Below, in pieces: positions 7,696 to 14,362 of a stretch of 16,167 nucleotides of DNA (positions are counted from its first letter, which is position 1; each line of letters opens with the position of its first letter). A model generated the notes under the pieces. That model saw only the letters and a list, made by a program, of their open reading frames with translations. It did no database searches and was not told where the DNA came from. Source of the DNA: a candidate division WOR-3 bacterium (GTDB taxonomy: Bacteria > SDB-A); assembly GCA_016926475.1 (NCBI GenBank), contig JAFGON010000077.1, forward strand, positions 1-16,167, in the 5' to 3' direction. Made by a program: the position numbers and the translations under genes.

Positions 7696-8562
7696 ATGAA
7701 ATCTTACGCTTCGCTTTTGTTTTTTGTGTTCGTTAGCAGATTGAACTCGCAAAACTTCCTTTACGACCTCGAGAAAAGAACTCTGGATTTGGTTAATGAA
7801 TACAGAGTCGCTCATGGACTTATGGAACTGCAATTCGATGAAACAGTGGCTCAACAGTGCAGGGAACACAGCAGATTCATGTCGGCTTCAGACAGAGGTC
7901 TGACCCATGAAGGATTTAAAGACAGGGTGGAGAAGATTTCGGCTGTAGTTGTCTTGAGTTCAGCCGCTGAAAATGTAGCAAGCAACTTAAATACTCCGGA
8001 TCCCTGCTCTACGGCGGTTGCGGGATGGATAGGCAGTCCTCCGCATGAAAAGAACATGTCTGGCGACTGGGACATAACGGGCGTCGGAGTTTCCATGGCA
8101 CCCGATGGCAAGTACTATTTTACGCAGATATTTGTCAGGCTCGAAGATACAACCTTTTCGTCTGGTTATTCTCAGGAGGAAGTGGAAGGGTATCTGGCAG
8201 AAATGATCGACGAATACAGAAGAGGTTTAGGATCCGGGGGATTACCCTGGGACCAGACAATAGATTCACTGGTTGAAATTACGGCTAACAGCTTTTCCGC
8301 AAACCTCTCTGAAAAGGGAGAACTGCTCTCTGAACTGAACGAAAAGATCCAGAAGTATTTCGATACGGAAAGGATCGGAGTGATAATCACGTCGAATTCA
8401 GGTTTTTTGATTCCTCATGAAGAAATATTCGGTGACTGGTCAAGTAACTCTGAATACAAAACCTTGATGGCGGATGATTTCGACCTGGCTGGCTTGACGG
8501 TAATTTCGGACGATGGAGGACACTATGTCTGTATTTTGGCGCTTGTTAAGTTGGCGGAATAA
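7696..8562 (+). CDS. Secreted protein with two tandem CAP (SCP/PR-1) domains, second one degenerate
   Basis: CAP-superfamily protein, 288 residues, exported by a signal peptide (about residues 1-19). The first CAP domain (about 27-150) is complete: LVNEYRVAHG, then His58, His71 in THEGF, Glu92 in AENVA and His117 in PPHEKNM give the His/Glu cavity residues, and TGVGVSMAPDGKYYFTQIF is the closing strand pair. Residues about 161-287 appear to be a second, diverged copy: MIDEYRRGLG matches LVNEYRVAHG, W248SSNSEYKTLM matches W111IGSPPHEKNM, and AGLTVISDDGGHYVCIL matches the closing strands, but the cavity histidines are gone. Bacterial CAP proteins are exported and mostly of unknown biochemical role; some bind lipids or sterols. 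It begins 4 bases after the previous stop without a Shine-Dalgarno, suggesting coupled translation, and its TAA abuts the next ATG. An envelope or lipid-related role fits the patatin neighbour but is inferred. Confidence 0.88.
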   Translation: MKSYASLLFFVFVSRLNSQNFLYDLEKRTLDLVNEYRVAHGLMELQFDETVAQQCREHSRFMSASDRGLTHEGFKDRVEKISAVVVLSSAAENVASNLNTPDPCSTAVAGWIGSPPHEKNMSGDWDITGVGVSMAPDGKYYFTQIFVRLEDTTFSSGYSQEEVEGYLAEMIDEYRRGLGSGGLPWDQTIDSLVEITANSFSANLSEKGELLSELNEKIQKYFDTERIGVIITSNSGFLIPHEEIFGDWSSNSEYKTLMADDFDLAGLTVISDDGGHYVCILALVKLAE

Positions 8563-9126
8563 ATGAAATATTTTAAAAAAATCATCGGGAAAAAAGTGTA
8601 TCTGTCGCCCGTCGATATAGACGACTGCGAACAGTACGCGCAATGGATCAACGATCCGGAAATTTCTATAAACCTCGATTGTTTTTCGCAGGTATTTTCG
8701 CTGATCAAAGAGAGAGAAGCTCTGGAAAAACTCTCTAAAGAAAATTCAGTTTTCGCTATTGTTGAAAACAACAGCAACAAACTCATAGGTAACTGCGGAC
8801 TTCACAACATCGATTTCATAAACAGAAAAGCGGTTCTTGGTATTTTCATAGGCGATAAAAATTTCTGGAATAGAGGCTTCGGAACCGAAGCTGTAAACCT
8901 CCTTCTCGACTATGGTTTTAACGCGCTAAACCTGAACAGCGTGATGCTTGTCGTGAAAGAGTTCAATAAGAGAGCCATAAAGTGCTACGAAAAGTGCGGT
9001 TTTAAAACTATCGGCTCAAGAAGGGAAGCAAGTATTGTCGCAGGCGGGAAATACGATGAAATCATGATGGACATTCTCGCTGGAGAGTTTACAGAAAACC
9101 TGTCGGCAAAATACATAAATAATTGA
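8563..9126 (+). CDS. GNAT-family N-acetyltransferase, RimJ/RimL type
   Basis: A 187-residue cytoplasmic acetyltransferase that would move an acetyl group from acetyl-CoA to an amine (ribosomal protein N-terminus, antibiotic, nucleotide sugar or small molecule). The early KKVYLSPVDIDDCEQYAQWIND is typical of the RimJ/RimL branch, FWNRGFGTEA (residues 101-110) is the acetyl-CoA pyrophosphate loop (Q/R-x-x-G-x-G/A), and NKRAIKCYEKCGF (135-147) is the conserved C-terminal part of the fold. Length is usual for the branch. The ATG directly follows the CAP gene TAA (TAAATG), so the two are translationally coupled even though one product is exported and the other is not. The substrate cannot be predicted. 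A short hairpin follows 2 bases after the stop. Confidence 0.9.
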   Translation: MKYFKKIIGKKVYLSPVDIDDCEQYAQWINDPEISINLDCFSQVFSLIKEREALEKLSKENSVFAIVENNSNKLIGNCGLHNIDFINRKAVLGIFIGDKNFWNRGFGTEAVNLLLDYGFNALNLNSVMLVVKEFNKRAIKCYEKCGFKTIGSRREASIVAGGKYDEIMMDILAGEFTENLSAKYINN

Positions 9127-9127
9127 G

Positions 9128-9143
9128 CAGGTTTAAAAACCTG
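9128..9143 (+). terminator. Small hairpin between the GNAT and mscL genes, possible weak terminator
   Basis: CAGGTT (9128-9133) and AACCTG (9138-9143) form a perfect 6-bp stem with a 4-base loop, 2 bases after the GNAT stop codon, followed by AATTTTA. The stem is short and the T run poor, so it may only attenuate or act as an mRNA end-stabiliser. Confidence 0.35.
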
Positions 9144-9172
9144 AATTTTAAAGATCCAAAAGGGGGGGGAAA

Positions 9173-9622
9173 ATGCTTAAAGAGTTAAAGGAGTTCGCGG
9201 TTAAAGGCAACGCCATTGATATGGCGGTGGGTATCATAATTGGCGCGGCGTTCGGCGCGATTGTCCAGTCCATTGTAGCGGACATCATAATGCCGCCGCT
9301 CGGACTTCTGATAGGAAAAGTCGATTTCTCTAACCTCTTTATTCTTCTTCAGAACGGAAATCCCGCAGGTCCCTATTCATCTCTCGCAAACGCTCAGACC
9401 GCAGGCGCGGTGACGATAAACTACGGAAACTTTGTAAACATCTTGATAAGGTTTCTCATAGTGTCTTTTGTTGTTTTCATCCTTGTGAAAAACATCAACA
9501 GGCTGAAAAGACAGGAAAAAACAGTTGCCGAGACAAATGCAAAAGAATGCCCTTTCTGCTTCTCGCAAATACCAGTAAAGGCGACTCGTTGTCCATACTG
9601 CACATCTGAGATAAAAAGCTGA
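9173..9622 (+). CDS. mscL: Large-conductance mechanosensitive channel MscL with C-terminal zinc ribbon
   Basis: Pentameric inner-membrane channel that opens under membrane tension and releases solutes during osmotic downshock. The N-terminal part is classic: amphipathic [16 protein letters not shown], the pore-lining TM1 [25 protein letters not shown] (about residues 23-48), a periplasmic loop rich in Asn and Gly, then TM2 [25 protein letters not shown] (about 85-110). Standard MscL ends soon after with a helical bundle; here about 25 residues carry four cysteines, Cys126, Cys129, Cys140 and Cys143, as CPFC and CPYC, a zinc-ribbon knuckle pair facing the cytoplasm. Total 149 residues. The ATG is preceded by a very G-rich ribosome site (run of eight G followed by AAAAA-like spacing, about 9162-9172). 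The methyltransferase gene begins 22 bases past its stop in the same reading frame. Identity of the channel is secure; the function of the ribbon is unknown. Confidence 0.95.
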   Translation: MLKELKEFAVKGNAIDMAVGIIIGAAFGAIVQSIVADIIMPPLGLLIGKVDFSNLFILLQNGNPAGPYSSLANAQTAGAVTINYGNFVNILIRFLIVSFVVFILVKNINRLKRQEKTVAETNAKECPFCFSQIPVKATRCPYCTSEIKS

Positions 9623-9643
9623 AAGCAAGGCGTCGGTTTAATT

Positions 9644-10336
9644 TTGATAGTTGAAGGCATCAGAAATTTTATTGAAACAAACAAAACAAAAAAAATATTG
9701 GATGTCGGGTGCGGAGAGGGTAGATTCACTGAGAGCATACAACCGGTTTATGAATTATTGTTGGCTGGGGACAGGGAGAAAAGGTTTTTTAAAGGAAAAC
9801 CTCAAGGAACGAAGATAAGTTATGTATGTTTCAACGGTATTTCGATGCCTTTCAGGGATGACGAATTCGATTTGGTTTACGCGAGAGCGGTACTCCACCA
9901 TGAGAAAAGATGGAAGGATTTATTCGACGAATTTTTCAGGATTTCAAAGGAAAAAGTCCTCGTTGAAGAACCTTTTGAAGACAGGAGGACCGAAGAAAAA
10001 TCAAACGCTTACGACGCGATGGAATTTTTTCTAAAACTTCAAAAAGAAGCCGGATACGAACATTACAGATATATATCTCCAGTTGAATTTGAGATTTATT
10101 TTGACAAAAATAAGATAAAATATCTAAAAAGAGTTGAAAAAAACGACGCTGAAATAAGTTTTGAGGAAATATTCAGGGGTTTCGATAAATTCGCCGAAAA
10201 AAGCGGGCGCAGGGAATTCTGGACTTTTGAATTCGAAAAGTTAAAAAAAAGATTTTTTGGAAAATGTTTTTCTGATGACGACTTTTTGATCATTCAAGCC
10301 GACAAAAAAGGCAGTGTCTTTGACAAGAGAAAATAA
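9644..10336 (+). CDS. Class I SAM-dependent methyltransferase (Methyltransf_11-like)
   Basis: A 230-residue cytoplasmic methyltransferase. Residues 18-26, ILDVGCGEG, are the SAM-binding motif I; a D-containing strand (LLAGDREKRFF) follows as motif II, then SMPFRDDEFDLVYARAVLHH (bases about 9841-9900) gives the motif IV acidic strand and post-motif typical of small-molecule methyltransferases. The C-terminal half is Phe/Lys/Glu-rich and specific to this protein, so the acceptor substrate cannot be named. The start is uncertain: TTG at 9644 is the only usual start codon between the mscL stop (same frame, 9620-9622) and motif I, and its best ribosome site, AAGG at 9627-9630, is 13 bases away. 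It may depend on mscL translation. No terminator is visible after it; a new promoter for the next operon starts about 30 bases downstream. Confidence 0.82.
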   Translation: MIVEGIRNFIETNKTKKILDVGCGEGRFTESIQPVYELLLAGDREKRFFKGKPQGTKISYVCFNGISMPFRDDEFDLVYARAVLHHEKRWKDLFDEFFRISKEKVLVEEPFEDRRTEEKSNAYDAMEFFLKLQKEAGYEHYRYISPVEFEIYFDKNKIKYLKRVEKNDAEISFEEIFRGFDKFAEKSGRREFWTFEFEKLKKRFFGKCFSDDDFLIIQADKKGSVFDKRK

Positions 10337-10364
10337 TTATTCCTGAGTTTTTTTTGCTTAAAAA

Positions 10365-10394
10365 TTGAAAAATTCGTAAAAAAGATGATAAAAT
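10365..10394 (+). promoter_or_regulatory. Probable promoter of the oadB-protease operon
   Basis: TTGAAA (10365-10370, 5 of 6 to the -35 consensus) is 18 bases before TAAAAT (10389-10394, 5 of 6 to the -10 consensus), which also carries the extended -10 TG one base upstream (10386-10387). Transcription would begin near 10401, leaving an mRNA leader of about 165 bases before oadB. Confidence 0.5.
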
Positions 10395-10436
10395 GCCTGA
10401 ATATGAAAAGGGATGTTTTTTTGAAAAAACCGGACG

Positions 10437-10528
10437 AGAAGGGTTTGTATTATGTCAGAAATCTATGATCCGACCCCAGCAATATAAACAATTACAGTGA
10501 TGTGATACAAAACTGAGTCAACCCTTTT
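10437..10528 (+). promoter_or_regulatory. Possible structured 5' leader of oadB
   Basis: AGAAGGGTT (10437-10445) can pair over 9 positions (one G-U) with AACCCTTTT (10520-10528), and just inside it TGTAT (10446-10450) pairs with ATACA (10505-10509), leaving a 10-base bulge on the 3' side. The two stems would stack and enclose about 54 bases, in a stretch without a convincing gene between promoter and start codon. This could be a cis-acting RNA switch, but I do not recognise a known riboswitch class and chance pairing in AT-rich DNA is possible. Confidence 0.3.
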
Positions 10529-10566
10529 GCATGATTTTATTTGGGTAAAGAAAACAGAGAGGAAAA

Positions 10567-11808
10567 ATGGATAGTTTGATTTTCATTCCAGGTTATAAAG
10601 AAGCGGTAATGATGTTAATCGGATTTTTCCTGATCTGGGTAAGCGTTAAAAAAAATTACGAACCCCTTTTGCTCCTGCCCATCGGCATAGGTATAATTCT
10701 CGTCAACCTACCGGTATCCCCTCTGAGAGCTGAAGATTCGATCCTGGCGCTCATGTTTGAGAAGGGCGTAAAAAACGACATATTCCCGCTTCTCATATTC
10801 ATTTCAATAGGAGCGATGATGGACTTCAAGCCCCTTGTCCAAAGACCCTGGCTTGTTGTTTTCGGGGTTTCAGGGCAGATAGGGATTTTCGCGACGATGA
10901 CGATGGCAGTCCTCCTCGGATACAACATTCAACAGGCGGCTTCAATCGGCATAATCGGCAGTGCCGACGGTCCGACTTCGATTTTCGTGTCCTCTAAACT
11001 CGCCCCGGAACTGCTTGGACTGATAACTCTCGCTGCATATTCGTACATGGCTTTGGTCCCGCTCATACAGCCTCCAATTATGAAAGCCCTGACGACAAGA
11101 GGAGAACGCTCCGTCAAAATGCCGGTCAGCACTTATGTGGTGGGTAAAACTCTCGAAAAGCTCTTCCCTTATCTCATACTTTTAGTTTCAGGCGTTTTTT
11201 GCCCTATGAGTGTTCCCCTGATTGGATTTTTAATGTTCGGGAATATTCTCAATACTTCAGGGGTCACAGACATGCTCGCGAAGGCATCAAAAGATTACCT
11301 TTCAGGTCTCGTCACATTGTTTTTAGGCATCGCTGTAGGATCTTCTATGACCGCACAGTCTTTTCTAAAATTCGACACACTCATAATATTCTTCCTCGGT
11401 TTATTTGCTTTCGCTTTTTCGACAGCTTTCGGAGTTTTGCTCGGAAAATTGATGCTGTTGTTCAAAGTTAGAATAAACCCGCTAATAGGAGCGGCGGGAT
11501 TGTCTTCATTCCCCATGTCCGCGAGACTTGTTCACCAGATTGGACAGGAAGCCGACAGGACAAATTACTTGCTTATGCACGCGGCGTCGGCAAATGTATC
11601 GGGACAGCTCGCCTCGGTTATAGCAGGAGGCGTTTTGATAGATCTCGTCGTCAAATACGCTCCGGGCGCTGATTTTACCGGATCAGTTTTTCCGATAGCT
11701 TTGAAAATACTCTCTGTAGGAATGGGAAGGGTGTTTTTCATAATGATAATAGTCAGTTTGGTTATTTATCTTACAAGGTTTTTGTTTAGACAGAAGAATA
11801 CACAATAA
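10567..11808 (+). CDS. oadB: Sodium ion-translocating decarboxylase, beta subunit (OadB/MmdB/GcdB family)
   Basis: Integral inner-membrane subunit (413 residues) that couples decarboxylation of a biotin-bound carboxyl group to sodium export in oxaloacetate, methylmalonyl-CoA or glutaconyl-CoA decarboxylases. The family signature GSADGPTSIFVSSKLAP (residues 131-147) contains Asp134, at the position of the essential sodium-site Asp; NPLIGAAGLSSFPMSARLVHQIGQ near the C-terminus and the following LLMHAASANVSGQLASVIAGG are the second signature. Some ten hydrophobic helices are visible. GAGAGG (10557-10562) lies 4 bases before the ATG. No biotin-carrier, gamma or carboxyltransferase alpha subunit is encoded in the window; the next gene, 16 bases away, is a secreted protease. 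It may work with subunits encoded elsewhere, so the oxaloacetate/methylmalonyl/glutaconyl choice is open. Its promoter and long leader (10365-10566) suggest control separate from the methyltransferase gene. Confidence 0.92.
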   Translation: MDSLIFIPGYKEAVMMLIGFFLIWVSVKKNYEPLLLLPIGIGIILVNLPVSPLRAEDSILALMFEKGVKNDIFPLLIFISIGAMMDFKPLVQRPWLVVFGVSGQIGIFATMTMAVLLGYNIQQAASIGIIGSADGPTSIFVSSKLAPELLGLITLAAYSYMALVPLIQPPIMKALTTRGERSVKMPVSTYVVGKTLEKLFPYLILLVSGVFCPMSVPLIGFLMFGNILNTSGVTDMLAKASKDYLSGLVTLFLGIAVGSSMTAQSFLKFDTLIIFFLGLFAFAFSTAFGVLLGKLMLLFKVRINPLIGAAGLSSFPMSARLVHQIGQEADRTNYLLMHAASANVSGQLASVIAGGVLIDLVVKYAPGADFTGSVFPIALKILSVGMGRVFFIMIIVSLVIYLTRFLFRQKNTQ

Positions 11809-11824
11809 TGCAAAGGAGTTGATT

Positions 11825-14281
11825 ATGCGAGGTCTGACTCTTCTAATGCTTTTAGCGATATCCGCGATTCACGCGGACCCCCCCGCGACGTATGATTTGA
11901 GAAATGTCGGAGGGGTAAATTATGTCACTTCCGTGAAAGACCAGCAGGGAGGAACATGCTGGACGCACGGAGCGATGGCATCAATAGAAGGAAATCTTCT
12001 GATGACAGGCGCATGGACGGTGGCGGGAGACACTGGTGAACCAAACCTCGCCGAATATCATCTGGACTGGTGGAATGGTTTCAACGAATGGAACAACGAC
12101 GACCTCAACCCGCCAAATGGAAGCGGACTGGTAGTTCACGAGGGCGGAGACTATATGGTGACCACAGCCTATCTGAGCAGAGGAGAAGGAGCTGTGAGAG
12201 ACATAGACGGCCAGTCGTTCTCGGTCGCACCGGCGAGAAGACTTTCTTCTTACAGGTATTACTATCCAAGGCAGGTCTGGTGGCTTACGGCCGAAGCAGA
12301 CCTTTCAAACATTGACGCGATAAAAGAAGCTGTCATGACCTACGGAGTTTTGGGAACTTGCATGTGCTACAACTCCTCTTACATCTCCAACTACATCCAC
12401 TATCAGCCCCCGTCCAGCACGGAACTTCCAAACCACGCCGTCGCGATAATAGGCTGGGACGACAATCTCGTAACCCAGGCTCCCCTTCCCGGCGCTTGGC
12501 TTGTTAAAAACAGCTGGGGGACAAGCTGGGGAAACAGCGGCTATTTCTGGATTTCTTATTACGATAAATACAGCTGTCAGGAGCCGCAAATGGGAGCGGT
12601 GTCCTTTCAGCAGGTGGAAGCCATGAGATATGATACTATTTATTACCATGATTACCACGGCTGGAGAGACACTAAAACGGACTGCTCCGAGGCTTTCAAC
12701 GTGTTTGTCGCCAAAGGGGATCAGATGATTCAATCCGCGAGTTTTTTCGCCGCTCAGGACAGCGCTCAATACACGGTCAGAATCTACGGCGGATTTGACG
12801 GTTCACAATTAACCCAGCTCCTGGATGAAGAAACGGGCGTTTGCGAAAGGAAAGGTTTTTACACCGTGGATTTTGATTCTGCCCCTTCATTCAACGAGGG
12901 AGATACTTTTTACTTATACCTTTACTTATCCGAAGGCGGACAGCCTTACGACAGGACTTCAGACGTCCCTGTGCTTCTCGGAGCGGTCTACAGGACAATT
13001 GTCCAATCTACGGCGCACCCCGGAGAGAGTTATTACAAGGATGGATCGGTGTGGAATGATTTATACAACTGGTCCGGAAATCCCTACCCACAGACGGGAA
13101 ATTTCTGCATAAAAGCCTGTGCGGTCAACGTCGGTCTTAAAGTGTCGCCCCAAGAAGACGGAAGATCCCAAGGTCTGCCGGGAGGCCCTTTTACTCCCGA
13201 TCAATTCGAATACGAAATTACTTATAGCGGCTCTGACCAGGTCAACTACTCGGTTTCTCTCGTCAACTCAGCGCCGTGGCTGACGCTTTCCGGCCCTTTG
13301 ACGGGTTCATTGTCGGGTTCCGACACGGTTGACATAACATTTTCTATAAACTCAAATGCCAATTCTCTCGGCTTGGGAGCCTACAGGGCTACCGTGCAGT
13401 TTCAAAACACGACAAACCAGCTCGGGACGACCGAAAGGGATATAATTCTTCTGGTGGGTTCAAACCAGACCGTATATTTCTGGAGCCTCGACACAAATCC
13501 CGGATGGTCCTGCGATCCTCAGTGGGCGTTTGGAATCCCCACTGGACAAGGCGGACAGCACGGCAATCCAGATCCGACTTCGGGTAACACCGGCTCAAAC
13601 GTCTTCGGATACAATCTCAACGGAGATTACGCAAACAATTTATCTGAAAAGTACCTGACGACAGATGCCATAGACCTTTCAGGTCTTTACAACACGGAGT
13701 TGAAGTTTTACAGATGGCTGGGCGTTGAAGCGTCGAGTTATGACCACGCTTCATTGCAGATCAAAATCGCAAACGGCGACTGGATGACTATCTGGAGCAA
13801 TCCAGATTCGCATACAGAGGATAATTCATGGACACAGTATTCCTATGATATTTCAAATTATGCCGACAACCAGAATGAAGTCTACTTGAGGTGGGTCATG
13901 GGGACGACGGATGGAGGCTGGGTATATTGCGGATGGAACATCGACGACATAGAAATTCTCGGAATACATTGCACCGGTGTCGAAGAAAATCCCGGATCTG
14001 AAATTCCCTTTAATCTGTCTTTTTATCTGAGCAGACCGGTTGGGCAAGAAACTGATATACTGTTCTCTCTGCCGACGGATCAAAACATCGAATTGTCCGT
14101 GTTCGACATAAGCGGCAGGAAAGTCGTGACATTGATTGATGAGATGAAGACGGCTGGGTCGTATTCAGTGAAGTGGGCAGGAATGGACGATTTTGGAAAT
14201 CTCATCGCTGATGGAGTCTATTTTGTCAGGGTGGCGACTTCTGAAGGTTCTGTTTCACGTAAAATGGTTCTGACGAGATAG
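11825..14281 (+). CDS. Secreted papain-like (C1A) cysteine protease with lectin-like, Ig-like, jelly-roll and FlgD/T9SS-type C-terminal domains
   Basis: Exported multidomain endopeptidase of 818 residues. A signal peptide (residues 1-17, ending IHA) leads directly into the catalytic domain without the usual inhibitory propeptide. The catalytic triad is visible: Cys45 in QQGGTCW, His204 in LPNHAVAIIGWDD and Asn229 in VKNSWGTSWG. From about residue 260 to 435 a beta-rich region ending in DGSVWNDLYNWS...FCIKA matches the lectin-like domain that often follows such proteases. An Ig/BACON-like repeat (about 440-550, APWLTLSG...LGAYRATVQF) and a jelly-roll domain (about 560-720, WSLDTNPGWSC...GWNIDDIEI) follow. 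The last 90 residues (SVFDISGRKV...DGVYFVRV...KMVLTR) are an FlgD-Ig-like/type IX-style sorting domain, implying export across the outer membrane or attachment to the surface. The start is the ATG at 11825, 6 bases after AAGGAG (11813-11818), in preference to the TTG at 11819. It likely degrades extracellular protein. A strong terminator follows. Confidence 0.92.
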   Translation: MRGLTLLMLLAISAIHADPPATYDLRNVGGVNYVTSVKDQQGGTCWTHGAMASIEGNLLMTGAWTVAGDTGEPNLAEYHLDWWNGFNEWNNDDLNPPNGSGLVVHEGGDYMVTTAYLSRGEGAVRDIDGQSFSVAPARRLSSYRYYYPRQVWWLTAEADLSNIDAIKEAVMTYGVLGTCMCYNSSYISNYIHYQPPSSTELPNHAVAIIGWDDNLVTQAPLPGAWLVKNSWGTSWGNSGYFWISYYDKYSCQEPQMGAVSFQQVEAMRYDTIYYHDYHGWRDTKTDCSEAFNVFVAKGDQMIQSASFFAAQDSAQYTVRIYGGFDGSQLTQLLDEETGVCERKGFYTVDFDSAPSFNEGDTFYLYLYLSEGGQPYDRTSDVPVLLGAVYRTIVQSTAHPGESYYKDGSVWNDLYNWSGNPYPQTGNFCIKACAVNVGLKVSPQEDGRSQGLPGGPFTPDQFEYEITYSGSDQVNYSVSLVNSAPWLTLSGPLTGSLSGSDTVDITFSINSNANSLGLGAYRATVQFQNTTNQLGTTERDIILLVGSNQTVYFWSLDTNPGWSCDPQWAFGIPTGQGGQHGNPDPTSGNTGSNVFGYNLNGDYANNLSEKYLTTDAIDLSGLYNTELKFYRWLGVEASSYDHASLQIKIANGDWMTIWSNPDSHTEDNSWTQYSYDISNYADNQNEVYLRWVMGTTDGGWVYCGWNIDDIEILGIHCTGVEENPGSEIPFNLSFYLSRPVGQETDILFSLPTDQNIELSVFDISGRKVVTLIDEMKTAGSYSVKWAGMDDFGNLIADGVYFVRVATSEGSVSRKMVLTR

Positions 14282-14287
14282 AAGGAG

Positions 14288-14320
14288 AAGAGGAGGGAAA
14301 CCTTTCCCTCCTCTTTAATT
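14288..14320 (+). terminator. Strong intrinsic terminator after the protease gene
   Basis: AAGAGGAGGGAAA (14288-14300) and TTTCCCTCCTCTT (14303-14315) are perfectly complementary over 13 bp, effectively a 10-bp purine/pyrimidine stem with an AAACCTTT loop, starting 6 bases after the stop codon and followed by TTAATT. It closes the oadB-protease operon. Confidence 0.85.
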
Positions 14321-14362
14321 ATCATCATTTTTACCCAAATTCAGACAGAGCAGACGACGTCA

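Noticed and set aside
9160-9170. Run of eight G before mscL as a sequencing error or slippage-based phase switch
   Set aside because: It lies in the untranslated region as part of the ribosome site, so length change would not alter a frame; it could affect translation strength, but one sequence gives no evidence of variation.
10393-10500. Open frame of 35 codons (MPEYEKGCFFEK...) in the leader before oadB
   Set aside because: It overlaps the predicted -10 box, has no ribosome site and shows no recognisable protein pattern; it reads better as part of an untranslated leader.
11819-11824. TTG at 11819 as the protease start
   Set aside because: It touches the Shine-Dalgarno AAGGAG directly, whereas the ATG at 11825 is at the normal 6-base spacing and gives a standard signal peptide.
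12305-12769. 154-codon open frame on the minus strand within the protease gene
   Set aside because: It lies wholly opposite the catalytic domain of a clear C1A protease and has no family pattern; a shadow frame.
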